Assembly (NCBI GenBank): GCA_033398695.1
Contig: CM065805.1
Span: forward strand, 77,428,262-77,492,261
Origin: Orobanche coerulescens
Lineage: Eukaryota; Streptophyta; Magnoliopsida; Lamiales; Orobanchaceae
DNA length: 64,000 nt
Reading direction: 5' to 3'
The notes under the pieces are model-generated. The model searched no databases. It was not told where the DNA came from and saw only the letters and a program-made list of their open reading frames with translations. Of the stretch, positions 11,524 to 23,900 are shown in pieces (within the stretch, counting starts at the first letter, position 1; each line of letters opens with the position of its first letter). The translations under genes and the position numbers were made by a program.

Positions 11524-11693
11524 TACCGCAAATTACGATAACAACAATTAGATCAAACCGTTGTGCGTAGCACGGGTTTGAAATGAATAACATTAACTCT
11601 GTTATTAGCCCTACGTTAAAATATGAACGTTAATGCCGCAAATTACGAGAACACTACAGCAATTAGATCAAACCGATGTGCGTAGCACGGGTC
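11524..11693. repeat. Diverged direct repeat ending in TGTGCGTAGCACGGGT
   Basis: A segment of about 55 bp, CCGCAAATTACGA ... AATTAGATCAAACCG ... TGCGTAGCACGGGT, appears at about 11527-11577 and again at about 11637-11693. The end can form a GTGC/GCAC hairpin, as in some plant Helitron or MITE termini. I cannot assign it to a class. Confidence 0.6.
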
Positions 11694-12530
11694 TGAATGC
11701 CTCGTATCTATAAAGATCCAGTCCTTATATTTAATGTGGAATTTTTAGTCTTAAATATTTATGTTATTAATTCAAAAGTTAAATTTTGGGTGAGTAAAAG
11801 CATGAGTTTAAATACACAAATTGAATTCTAATAATTTCTTGCACAATGTTTGCCTGACTAGAGAAAAGGAAAACAGGGAATGCAATTCCGATGAAAATAA
11901 CATGTAAGTCATGTCATCAGAAGAAGCATAGCAATTAATGCAGCAAATAATAACGATTAGTTCTTATGTAGAACACGAGCACTACTATATATATATATAT
12001 ATCCACATTTATATACATATGGATTTATGCACCAAACACATGGAATATACAAACCGCATATTGCAGACTAGTACATTTTGGGAGCTCTCACCATTTAGTG
12101 CAAGCAATTCAGAGAAATTTTATTTCATTACCGGTTTCTTGAAAGATACACCAAGTTACTGATTTTATCAAGAGAAGGAATAGTTCCTACATTATGATCA
12201 ATTCAACTATTGGTGCAATAAAATTGACACACGGCAGTAGAATTCTATTTCATCTCCTCACTCCAAGCAACCAGATCTTAACCCAGGTGCACATATTTAA
12301 ATATCTTCAAGTAATACTGATGTTCACATACAGTCAATTCAAGTGGCGACATACATCAGCAAATACACATTTCAAACTACTGATGATTTTAGTTGTTACC
12401 CAATCAAGGACTTAGTCAGACTCATACATCACCGTCAAAGCTTGTACCGTCGTATAGGTACAGGTACAATATTGCTGCATTTGTTGGATAATTACATTAA
12501 AAATGACATAATGCATACATATGTACACAA

Positions 12531-12532
<2 letters not shown>

Positions 12533-12594
<62 letters not shown>
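12533..12594. repeat. (CA)n(TA)n compound microsatellite
   Basis: A CA run followed directly by a TA run. Open frames crossing it only encode YIYI or THTH repeats. Confidence 0.95.
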
Positions 12595-13548
12595 AGTTAC
12601 CTGCTCTATTGCATTAAGAGTCTGAACCTCCGTTCTGTATTTCTGTACAACAAAAAATCCCACATGTAAATTATTCACGTCCCGATCAAATAAAACAAAG
12701 ATGCTCCAAAGGCAATGTTTTAATAAAAAATAACATAGATTATGAAAAGCAAGAAAAATAGTTTTTGCATAACCTTCACCACACGACAAATTTGGATACC
12801 AAAAATTGATAATATGAAAACCACAATCACATAAAGAACACAACACAAAAGTAAAATAATCCGAGTTCATTATCAGGCAATACTACCAAAACATTTATAC
12901 AAAATAACAATGCGATCACCAAATGGGCTCAACGAATAAGTAATCTTTAGAAAAATAAAAATAAAAACTTCTTTCTTCAGCAAATATTCATATAACAATT
13001 TACTAAATCTACCACCGTTACATATGCAGCAAGATAATTTTAACTGAAAAAAACTGAACTCCCAGCAAACCATATAACAGAGGTACATATCCCAATTCTT
13101 CTGCACAATTTGTAGGAACAGTTCCTTCTCAATCACACAGTTCAGAAATTTAACCACACTTGGTCTTCTTATAGTAGAAGGTTGCTGAAAGTTAAGATAC
13201 AAAGGACAATGGTCCAAACTAACATGAGAGTAGACGCTTGTTTGTGTTAAGAAGTTGTTTATTTTCCTCATATATTCATTCATTCGTTCATTCATCCATT
13301 CATTCATTCATTCATGACAAGGTCCAAACTAACATGCGAGATCCAACTCCATGTTTGTGGATCAATTTTCAAACTGGAAGGTAATCAAATAAATAATTAA
13401 TTCACAATAAAAAACATCCATCATTCATTCATTCACATATTACACATATTAAACATTCATTCCCAAGATTGTAAACTGAAATCACGTTTAACATTACACA
13501 TATTAAATATTAGAAAATAACAAAATAAAAATCCAAAGGTGAAAGCCT

Positions 13549-15384
13549 AGTTTATATAAGAACGTTCTCCCATATGCCTTCATCATGATCATGACGAGTA
13601 GCATGTACATCATCCACTTCATTTTCTTCCATCATAGAAGGCATGCGTGCAACAGTCTCATAATTTTCAAGTGTTGAGCCTTCATCTTCATGAGTAACAT
13701 CCATGCTTCTACCTTGAAGCACCACTGACCATCTTTCATCACATGGATCGTTGATATAAAACACCTGTTTTGCTTGACATGCCATGATGAAAGGCTCGTC
13801 CATACAAGCTACCTTGCGAAGGTCTACCAATGTAAATCCCAACTCATCAATTCGCAAACCTGTGTTATTATCAACCCACTTACACTTAAAAACAGGCACT
13901 CGAAATATGACATAATCAACCTCCCAAATATCTTCAACGACTCCAAAGTAAGTTACAGATGCCATAACAGGATTTTTATCTTTAGAACTAGAAAAGTGCA
14001 TGGACTCGGCCTGAAGAGTGACCCCACCGTTTTGAACAAGACTCTTGTCATCCCGTGACTTTGTGTAGAAGGAGCAATTATTGATATCATATCCACTCCA
14101 AGTAATGACATCAAACTTAGGCCCGTGTGCCTACCTTTTTAATGTATCGAAGCACTATTATCAAGACTAATTTTTCTTTAAACCACTTTAAGAAAGTTTT
14201 GTTATGCTCGTTCAACAACCATTTTTCGTTCATGCGAGGATAATTCATCTTTAGAAGATTTTTGTGAGCAATCAAGTAAGGGAGGACCTCGTCGGTGTTA
14301 TTTAATATATACAAATGCGCTTGAAACACTTCGTCTCGACTCTTAGTTTGGACTTTCACACCGCGAGTTCCCTTACCTTCATGTCTCCCATCATGACGAG
14401 GCTTCGGTAGCCCTACAGCTTCTATCTTTGACAAGTAATCTGTACAAAACTCAATAGCTTCTTCGGCAATGTATCTCTCGACAATAGATGCTTCCGGATG
14501 ATGTGGATTTTTGGTATACCCTTTTAAGATCTTCATGTACCGCTCAACAGGATACATCCACCTTAAATAAACGGGACCACATACTCTAATTTCCCTTACT
14601 AAATGAACAATTAAGTGAACCATGATGTCAAAAAATGAAGGAGGAAAATACATCTCTAATTGACATAAGATAACGGAAGCCTCTTTTTCCCACTCATCCA
14701 ACTTCATAGGGTCAACCACTTTGCTGCATACGACATTAAAGAAATAGCACATGCGAGTTATGGCATGTCTTACCTTTTTAGGTAAGATGCCACGTATGGC
14801 CACCGCCAGGAGTTGTTGCATTAATACATGACAATCATGAGATTTCAATCCAACTAACTTAAGATCTTGCAATGACACAAGACTCTTGATATTGGAAGAA
14901 TATTCCTGCGGCACTTTCATGCCCCGTAGACACTGGCAAAAACTTGTTCTCCCTTTTTTTGATAAAGTGTGACATGCTGGAGGCAAATAGGTACGTTTAC
15001 CTACTAATTGTGGATGTAGCTCTGGTCGTATACCCATCTCAAGCAAATCTTGTCGAGCCTTCACATTATCTTTCGTCTTGCCTTTAATGTTCAAAAGTGT
15101 ACCAATTACACTATCACACACATTCTTCTCCACATGCATAACATCAATACAATGCCTAACATCTAGATGGGACCAGTATGGTAGATCAAAGAATATCGAC
15201 CTCTTCTTCCAGATATTTTTCTCAATAGCCTTCTTCTTGGTCTTCCCAAATATAGTATTGATGTTTTTAACCCGATCATAAACCTGTTTACCCGTCAAGG
15301 GTGTAGGTGCAGTTCCATCCTCCTGAGATCCGTTAAAAGCTTTTTTTAATCTACGATAAGGGTGATAACGTTCAAGAAACCTTC
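13549..15384 (-). pseudogene. CACTA TNP2 transposase, C-terminal half (end of transposase_21, DUF4218, DUF4216)
   Basis: Continuation of TNP2 after the LARD1 insertion. Reading leftward from 15384: RFLERYHPYRR, an acidic linker, then DVRHCIDVMHVEKNVCDS (conserved end of transposase_21, acidic/His motif). A DUF4218-type region follows, with CYFFNVVCSKV, MYFPPSFFDIMVHL and GPVYLRWMYPVERYMK. A one-base frameshift near 14125 separates this from the DUF4216 region at about 14112-13552, which includes FYTKSRDDKS and VPVFKCKWVDNNTG. The stop is TAA at 13549-13551. Family knowledge: TNP2-type proteins bind the element ends and carry out cut-and-paste transposition in the nucleus. The frameshift and the insertion make this copy inactive. 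Confidence 0.88.
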
Positions 15385-15959
15385 TGTAATATCCGCAATT
15401 TTCGATTTTCGGTAAATTTCTTTTTTCGGTCGGAGTCCGTTTTGACGACTCCCTCATGTCCGTTTCGTCATTCTGAGAATGATTAATTCTACACTTTTTG
15501 ACATCCGAGTTCGTTTCGGAGTCGTTTTGTTGAGTTCCGTGCTTTTTAGCGACTTTTCCGCGCTTGAGTTCGATTCTTGCGAATCTCGTTCGAAACTGCT
15601 GTTTCGATTTTCCCGTAAGTCCGTTTAACTTTGTTAGACGTGTTGTGAACTTCGGTTTGGTTATTCGATCACGTATCGTAATTTCCGAGCATTTTGGGCC
15701 ATTTTGTAATTTCTTGAAAGTTACGGGTATCCGTATCTGTAATTGTTGTCTCGACCCGTTTCTTGGTCGCGTATGACTAATTATGGTATTACGTTTTCAT
15801 TTCGAGTCGTTTATGTCGTCCGTGAACTTTTCGTCGTGTTCGTTCCGTGCGTTTTCGGAAATCGGGTCGTCGAGCCCTGGCGGTTGCGGGACTGGCCGGA
15901 CGGTTGTGGGACTGGCCGGACGATTGCGGGCACCGGCCGGACAGATGCGGCAGGAACCG

Positions 15960-16372
15960 GCGTAGCGCACGCTACTGCCGGAAGGCTGCGCGCGCTAACC
16001 GGCAGGTGTAGCGCACGCTAGCCTGGTCGACCAACGCACGCTATCGGGCCGGACAGTGGGGTTTCTGAGGTTCTGGACTCGGTCAGGATCGGCAGGTAGC
16101 GCACGCGCCGCTTTGGCCGCAGCGCACGCTAACCGGCAGGGTAGCGCACGCCGGCCGACTAGCGACGTTACAGGTAAGTTTGTTAGTCCAGTGGCTACCG
16201 GGCCGGCTAGCGCGCAGCTTCGGCCGTAGCGCACGCTAGCGGGAGTCGGGTTGACGAGTCATGGTCGGCAGAATTGGTCGGTGGTGCCGGGTCATGCGGG
16301 CCATGGCCGAGAGTGCTCGGCCGGTACTGGCCGATAGCGCACGCTAGTCCGGGAAGGCTAGCGCACGCTAGT
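15960..16372. promoter_or_regulatory. Array of TAGCGCACGCTA near-palindromes upstream of TATA (LARD1 5' LTR)
   Basis: About ten full or partial copies of TAGCGYRCGCTA lie in about 410 bp directly upstream of the TATA-like site at 16382. Arms TAGCG and CGCTA are self-complementary around a two-base centre. Position in U3 suggests a transcriptional role, which is inference. The matching array in the 3' LTR is at about 21497-21899. Confidence 0.75.
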
Positions 16373-17485
16373 TCCGGCCCAGTATATATATGACAGACCA
16401 GCCACATTTCCCTTCGTTTTTCATTTCCTTCCTTCCCCGTCCGCGAATGGCGATTCATGGGTGACGAAGCCATGTTGTTTAACAACAAATCCATGAAGTT
16501 CTTGAGTCCATAACATCAATCAATCGTCCGTTATCATCCTTTGATCCAGCGAATCAAGGTAATCTTCCTTAGAACCCTAATTTCGTGAATTTGGGGATTT
16601 TTGCATTTTCGTCCGATTCGTTCCGTGTTGTTGATTAATTCATGATGGGTATGATTAATCTTGATAGTATTCTTGTGTTTACAATCATTTAATCCATTGT
16701 TCTTCGTCGAATCGAAGTATATTTCTTGATTTCCTTCGAATTGACTTTTTGGGGGATTTGTCCCCGATCTCGTTTTTCATCCGTTTTCGATAGATCGATT
16801 ATGGTTAAATGATGTTGTTAAACATATTCTATGGATTGTATATCCATATTTCAACTTGGAATTCTGTTTTCGTGATTTGACGGAACGAATCGTGTTCTTG
16901 GCCGTTTTGGGGGAAATCCGTGAACTTTCGTCACTCGTTCTTTGAATTCAACGGATTTGAGTCGTGTTATGGAATTCATTTCATTGTTATTATTTGTCCT
17001 TCGTAGTTTATGAACGTGAGTTGGCGTTCGGTGGAGTCGGCGGGTTCGTAGTCGGTTCGGGCCAACCTACTTCGGTCGATTCTCCGCGTTGTTCTTATTC
17101 GAGGCAAGTACCTTGCCCATACTTTTCTTATTTTATGAATATGATGATCGGTGATCGTCTTGGTGTATTTGTTTGGTTGTTTGAAATGAAGTTTCAAAAG
17201 ATTTCGGTTTGGCCTCGTTAAAGGCTTTCTTTCAAAACGCGTGTGTTTTGTGAACGGTGTGTTTTGGGAATTGATTATGATTTGATTATTTTGAACGTTG
17301 AGGTCTTTGATGATGATACTCTTGTGTTTAAAGTTATGGGATCGTGTATTCCGTATTTAATCTTGTTATTGCGTTTTTGAAGAGTTGATAATGGTGTCGA
17401 GTTAGAGGCCATCTCTAGTGAGTATTCTTAATGAACTTACATTCTTAGCATATTAGTATTGCATGAGTAACGTGTGTGTGTATGC

Positions 17486-17618
17486 TCACTACGGGTTAGA
17501 TCCGACGGGGTCTCGGTAGGGCTCCACGAATCTGTGGGACCGCGAGCTTGCTTTTAACCACTGTGGGTTAGATCCGACGGGGTCTCGGCAGGGATCCACG
17601 AAGCTGTGGGTCCGCGGT
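17486..17618 (+). repeat. Tandem duplicated GATCCGACGGGGTC module in LARD1 LTR
   Basis: Two units of about 70 bp, each with CACTACGGGTT or CACTGTGGGTT, GATCCGACGGGGTCTCGG and a CCACGAAGCTGTGG hairpin. They recur at about 23011-23142 in the 3' LTR. A diverged version is duplicated in LARD2 LTRs (30970-31104, and about 36,700-36,835). Confidence 0.8.
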
Positions 17619-18625
17619 TAATTGTGGTGCATTTTACAATGTGATTTGGATTATTGGCATTTCCGGAAATGAGTGCTTTCGAACGGTTTTCATGATTGCA
17701 TGCATTGACTAAGTGTGTAAGAGGTAAGTGTTCGTTTGGCTTACTTGGCTAGGATGGCACTGGAGTATTTTGTTGTTTGTTTTAAATCCTTTATTTGTGG
17801 ATTTTGATGTTGGGATACGAACCTTGTGGTCATTCTTGTGTACTGTGAGTTGATGAGATTTGGGGCTAAAATCCCAATGGTTTTGTAAAAGTCGTTTTAT
17901 GGATTTGGGGCTAAAATCCCAACGGTTTGGTTAATGTCATTTTTCAGAAAGTAAACCTCTGGGGCGGTGACCCCTTCTGTCTTTTGGATTTTGAAAAGTA
18001 GGATTTGATAATCCTAAATTGTTTTCTATTAAAACTCTCGATGGCATTCTAAACCGTATTATAAATTACTTCCATTGATTTATGATACTCCGATTTTGAA
18101 ATGTTTTCTCAAACTCTTGCCTCGGGAAGTGCTTTTCGTTTCATTTGGACCTTTGAGGATCCTTGGTTATTGTTATTCGTGGAATGTGAATTGTATGGCT
18201 CGTATTTGCACTTTGTTCTTGCACTAGCAAAACAGTGGAGTTTTGCTAACCCCCGAGTATTCGGGGGGTGGATGTCTGTCTTTGCATTCAGGTTTTGGAG
18301 CATAACACAGGGTCGGCACGAAGGATGATGAAAGATGATCGATACTAATCACATGAGGAACCGTACATCGTGTGTTGGTTCAGTTGTACTTTATTTTCCG
18401 CTGCTATATTGTTCCCGTTGTACGGGTGTGGTTGTATTTTGTCCCCTGCATGGGCATTGAGTTGTATTTGAGTTGTATGTATTTATGGAAAGACCAAATC
18501 GGTCTACTGAGTCATTTTAGCCTGAAAGGCATGGTTGAGTTGCTATATGTTGTTACCAGCCTGGTAGATCTTCGAGGAGAGGGTCTACGGCGTGTAATAT
18601 CCCTGAGTGGATTGGGGGTGTTACA

Positions 18626-20920
18626 TAAATGGTATCGGAGCTTAGGTTGAGGAAAACCTAGGCTGTCGGGTCAAGTCGTGTTGTTTGAGTCTTGTTTCGT
18701 CGGATTTTATCTGACTGAGTCGTGTCGCGACGCGTCGTTTGAGTTTGTTGGTCGTGATTAGTATCGTGGGGCGATCATCATCTTCGTGCGACCTGTGGAA
18801 GTAAGTCTCCCTTCTTTGTGTTGTGCCTCGTATGACACGAGCTATTTTTATGATTATTTGTTAAGTGGTGGAATCCTTATGTGAATTTTGATTTCACGAT
18901 ATGTATTTAGTCGACTCTCGTATTTGATTTATACGAGGAGTGTCGCCGCTTGTGATGTCTTTTTATTGTTGTTTTTGTTCGTTGTTGATGATTTTCGAAT
19001 CGATTTGCACGTTTTACAAGTTCTATTGTGGAAGCTTTGTGCTTACACGCGTTCGACTTGTCCACTAGCCAGTGCGGGAGGGTATTTTATCAGTGGTTTT
19101 GTTCTGAACGTGGTATTTTATCGTTTATTTCCGTTTAAAGACATGTATTGTCTTGATTTTAAACGTTTTGATTCGTGTACTAGGAGTTGTTTTAGTGAAC
19201 GTCGGTATGTGTGAGTTTGGGCATTCTGGCCTATTGGATTTTTGAAAACCTTGAGTATCTTAGAAAAACAAATTTCGAGACATACTTTTCAAATGAGTTA
19301 TTTTCTTGTGGTACATCCTAGATGCCACAATATATTTCAAAAATTTTCTACCTCGAGGACCAAAATGTTTTGAGATATTTTCAACACTTTTATTTAGACC
19401 CGAGAGTCGAATATTTTGAAAGTTTTCACTAAGAGAAAGTGTCTTCATTTTTATCAAATGCGAAATGGTTCTCCAATGTCTCGATAACAATGTTTCACGT
19501 TTCTACTTTTTGAAAGGTGATACTCAAGATCAACCGGTATTCTTCAAATTATTTTCAAAATGAGGTTTTCATTTTTTTTTTAAAACCTATCCATTCCCGT
19601 TTGAGGGCTGGGTATGTATGTGTGATGTTCGCGTTGTCATTTTGATACTTTCTCCCGAGTATGATCGAATTGGCGGTGTGAGCGTTGAGACGCTTTCCAC
19701 ACATTGGTCGTGCTAGCCCCTGTGAGAGGCGGAGTGTTGGTATTGAATGTTGTCGCCTCATGGCGATTTCTGCGTTGTCGCGTATGTACGAGCTGTTAGA
19801 TCTTGGTTTGGTATGACCGTGTGCATCGGTGATGGTTCCGTTACGTGTCGGTTGTTTAATGTCTTGTTACCTTGCTCCCGTTTTTGTGAATTTCGTGGAC
19901 GAGGTCGGAGGTAATGCCCGTACTATTTTGACTTCAGTATTTTCTCTTTCTCCAGTCTATCGATTCGCTCATGTTCGTTGATACTTTATGAACTTGTTTT
20001 GTATTTCGGTTTCATCGTCCGAACGAGCTGTGATCTTGTTGTTCGATCTGGTTATCGATGTTACTTTTTCGGGTTCGGTTCGATTCTTGTGAACCTTGTT
20101 TGGGAGTGACATCATCTGGTTCTATTAGTTCTTTTATTCGAAGTGGATCGTATTTGGAACTCTTGTGTTTTCGACTCTGTCAACTCATTTGTGTTCTTTG
20201 ACATTTCTGAGCTTGTCCTGCCCCTTGTTTTTGTTTATCGAACGAGTGTGGTATCATTCCGGAATAACTCGTTTGTCGTTGTGACTTTTCAATCGCTATT
20301 CCCTTTCCTGTGGATCTTATGGGAATGCATGTCTTGTAGTTCTCACCAGATCATCCTGGGAGTTGTTGTTTGAACTTTATTGTTCTTCGTGATTCGAACA
20401 TGATTCTTCGATTTTGTTGTCTCGATCGTTGTGGTTCGATTGTTTGATTGTTCGGTTTTTATTGATCTCGTTCCGTGATTGGTGAACATTCAGGCTCCTT
20501 CGTAATTCCCTTCAGTTCGGGAAATTAGTTTTGTTTTCGATCTTCCAGCCCTTAGGCGGTGGAATTTCGTATTTGTTCAGCGTTTGGCTCGCGTTTTGAT
20601 CAATGTACCGTTAGGTTGGTCAATCGTATTGATTTTCGTTCATTGTGTTTTGTGATTGTTCGGATAATTGCCTTGATTGTATTATCCATTTGATGACGCT
20701 TGTCACTTGTTGGTTTTATTATATCCCTAACGGCGACGTTGTGTTGGTCGCCGTGGAGCATGTTTTCACGCCGTATATTCCTTTGCGTTGTTTGTAACAT
20801 TTCGCCGTTGGGCGTTAGTTACGCATTCTTGTGTATCTCGTTGAGTTTTTCCTGGCGGAATATTTCTTCTCCCTACTTGTTTTAAGTTTCGGGACGAAAC
20901 TTCTTATAAGGAGGGTAGAA
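18626..20920 (+). other. LARD1 core: PBS, leader hairpin, non-coding body, PPT
   Basis: PBS TGGTATCGGAGC at 18630-18641, one mismatch from the initiator tRNA-Met form. A TAGGTT/AACCTA hairpin lies at 18643-18660. The body is T- and G-rich with no gag, pol or other frame I recognise. The 3' end has a near-palindrome AAGTTTCGGGACGAAACTT (20884-20902) and an AAGGAGGG PPT (about 20908-20916) just before the 3' LTR. Confidence 0.85.
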
Positions 20921-23900
20921 TGTAATATCCGCAATTTTCGATTTTCGGTAAATTTCTTTTTTCGGTCGGAGTCCGTTTTGACGACTCTCTCATGTCCGTT
21001 TCTTCATTCTGAGAATGATTAATTCTACACTTTTTGACATCCGAGTTCGTTTCGGAGTCGTTTTGTTGAGTTCCGTACTTTTTAGCGACTTTTCCGCGCT
21101 TGAGTTCGATTCTTGCGAATCTCGTTCGAAACTGCTGTTTCGAGTTTCCCGTAAGTCCGTTTAACTTTGTTAGACGTGTTGTGAACTTCGGTTTGGTTAT
21201 TCGATCACGTATCGTGATTTCCGGGCGTTTTGGGCCATTTTGTAATTTCTTGAAAGTTACGGGTATCCGTATCTGTAATTGTTGTCTCGACCCGTTTCTT
21301 GGTCGCGTATGACTAATTATGGTATTACGTTTTCATTTCGAGTCGTTTATGTCGTCCGTGAACTTTTCGTCGTGTTCGTTCCGTGCGTTTTTGGAAATCG
21401 GGTCGTCGAGCCCTGGCGGTTGCGGGACTGGCCGGACGGTTGCGGGACTGGCCGGACGATTGCGGGCACCGGCCGGACAGATGCGGCAGGAACCGGCGTA
21501 GCGCACGCTACTGCCGGAAGGCTGCGCGCGCTAACCGGCAGGTGTAGCGCACGCTAGCCTGGTCGACCAACGCACGCTATCGGGCCGGACAGTGGGGTTT
21601 CTGAGGTTCTGGACTCGGTCAGGATCGGCAGGTAGCGCACGCTAACCGGCAGGGGTAGCGCACGCTGCCGGCCGACTAGCGTACGTTACCTGGGTAAGTT
21701 TGTTAGTCCAGTGGCTACTGGACAGGTCGGCTAGCGCGCGCAGGCTTCCGGCCGTAGCGCACGCTAGCGGGAGTCGGGTTGACGAGTCATGGTCGGCAGA
21801 ATTGGTCGGTGGTGCCGGGTCATGCGGGCCATGGCCGAGAGTGCTCGGCCGGTACTGGCCGATAGCGCACGCTAGTCCGGGAAGGCTAGCGCACGCTAGT
21901 TCCGGCCCAGTATATATATGACAGACCAGCCACATTTCCCTTCGTTTTTCATTTCCTTCCTTCCCCGTCCGCGAATGGCGATTCATGGGTGACGAAGCCA
22001 TGTTGTTTAAAAACAAATCCATGAAGTTCTTGAGTCCATAACATCAATCAATCGTCCGTTATCATCCTTTGATCCAGCGAATCAAGGTAATCTTCCTTAG
22101 AACCCTAATTTCGTGAATTTGGGGATTTTTGCATTTTCGTCCGATTCGTTCCGTGTTGTTGATTAATTCATGATGGGTATGATTAATATTGATAGTATTC
22201 TTGTGTTTAACATCATTTAATCCATTATTCTTCGTCGAATCGAAGTATATTTCTTGATTTCCTTCGAATTGACTTTTTGGGGGATTTGTCCTCGATCTCG
22301 TTTTTCATCCGTTATCGATGGATCGATTATGGTTAAATGATGTTGTTAAACATATTCTATGGATTGTATATCCATATTTCAACTTGGAATTCCGTTTCGT
22401 GATTTGTGGAACGAATCGTGTTCTTGGCGTTTTGGGAAATCCGTGAACTTTCGTCACTCGTTCTTTGAATTCAACGGCTTTGAGTCGTGTTATGGAATTC
22501 ATTTCATTGTTATTATTTGTCCTTCGTAGTTTATGAACGTGAGTTGGCGTTCGGTGGAGTCGGCGGGTTCGTAGTCGGTTCGGGCCAACCTACTTCGGTC
22601 GATTCTCCGCGTTGTTCTTATTTGAGGCAAGTACCTTGCCCATACTTTTCTTATTTTATGAATATGATGATCGGTGATCGTCTTGGTGTGTTTGTTTGGT
22701 TGTTTGAAATGAAGTTTCAAAAGATTTCGGTTTGGCCTCATTAAAGGCTTTCTTTCAAAACGCGTGTGTTTTGTGAACGGTGTGTTTTGGGAATTGATTA
22801 TGATTTGATTATTTTGAACGTTGAGGTCTTTGATGATGATACTCTTGTGTTTAAAGTTATGGGATCGTGTATTCCGTATTTAATCTTGTTATTGCGTTTT
22901 TGAAGAGTTGACAATGGTGTCGAGTTAGAGGCCATCTCTAGTGAGTATTCTTAATGAACTTACATTCTTAGCATATTAGTATTGCATGAGTAACGTGTGT
23001 GTGTGTATGCTCACTACGGGTTAGATTCGACGGGGTCTCGGTAGGGCTCCACGAAGCTGTGGAACCGCGAGCTTGCTTTTAACCACTGTGGGTTAGATCC
23101 GACGGGGTCTCGGCAGGGATCCACGAAGCTGTGGGTCCGCGGTTAATTGTGGTGCATTTTACAATGTGATTTGGATTATTGGCATTTCCGGAAATGAGTG
23201 CTTTCGAACGGTTTTCATGATTGCATGCATTGACTAAGTGTGTAAGAGGTAAGTGTTCGTTTGGCTTACTTGGCTAGGATGGCACTGGAGTATTTTGTTG
23301 TTTGTTTTAAATCCTTTATTTGTGGATTTTGATGTTGGGATACGAACCTTGTGGTCATTCTTGTGTACTGTGAGTTGATGAGATTTGGGGCTAAAATCCA
23401 AATGGTTTTGTAAAAGTCGTTTTATGGATTTGGGGCTAAAATCCCAACGGTTTGGTTAATGTCATTTTTCAGAAAGTAAACCTCTGGGGCGGTGACCCCT
23501 TCTGTCTTTTGGATTTTGAAAAGTAGGATTTGATAATCCTAAATTGTTTTCTATTAAAACTCTCGATGGCATTCTAAACCGTTTTATAAATTACTTCCAT
23601 TGATTTATGATATTCTGATTTTGAAATGTTTTCTCAAACTCTTGCCTCGGGAAGTGCTTGTCGTTTCATTTGGACCTTTGAGGATCCTTGGTTATTGTTA
23701 TTCGTGGAATGTGAATTGTTTGGCTCGTATTTGCACTTTGTTCTTGCACTAGCAAAACAGTGGAGTTTTGCTAACCCCCGAGTATTCGGGGGGTGGATGT
23801 CTGTCTTTGCATTCAGGTTTTGGAGCATAACACAGGGTCGGCATGAAGGATGATGAAAGATGATCGATACTAATCACATGAGGAACCGTACATCGTGTGT

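Larger units (their letters stand above)
10900..13548. other. CACTA intergenic region between the two - strand genes
   Basis: No gene is recognised. It contains a short tandem repeat at 10998-11078, an AGCAGCATTAA-rich stretch to about 11240, a diverged direct repeat at 11524-11693, an AT/CA microsatellite at about 12533-12594 and an ATTC-rich run near 13275-13315. It should hold the promoter of the left gene and the 3' end of TNP2. Confidence 0.5.
15385..18625 (+). repeat. LARD1 5' LTR
   Basis: Pairs with 20921-24150. Layout: start, an internal GGCCGGACGGTTGCGGGACT-type short tandem near 15885-15950, palindrome array (15960-16372), TATA-like TATATATATG at 16382-16391, duplicated GACGGGGTC module (17486-17618), end at TTACA 18625. 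It differs from the 3' LTR by an extra block of about 20 bp near 16105-16125 and several small gaps in 16080-16220. Confidence 0.92.

Noticed and set aside
15743..16021. Open frames in LARD1 LTR GC-rich part, repeated at 21279-21557
   Set aside because: Identical because the LTRs are duplicates; the peptide follows short DNA repeats and shows no protein family.
18630..18641. Possible tRNA gene piece
   Set aside because: TGGTATCGGAGC is a primer-binding site after an LTR; no cloverleaf surrounds it.
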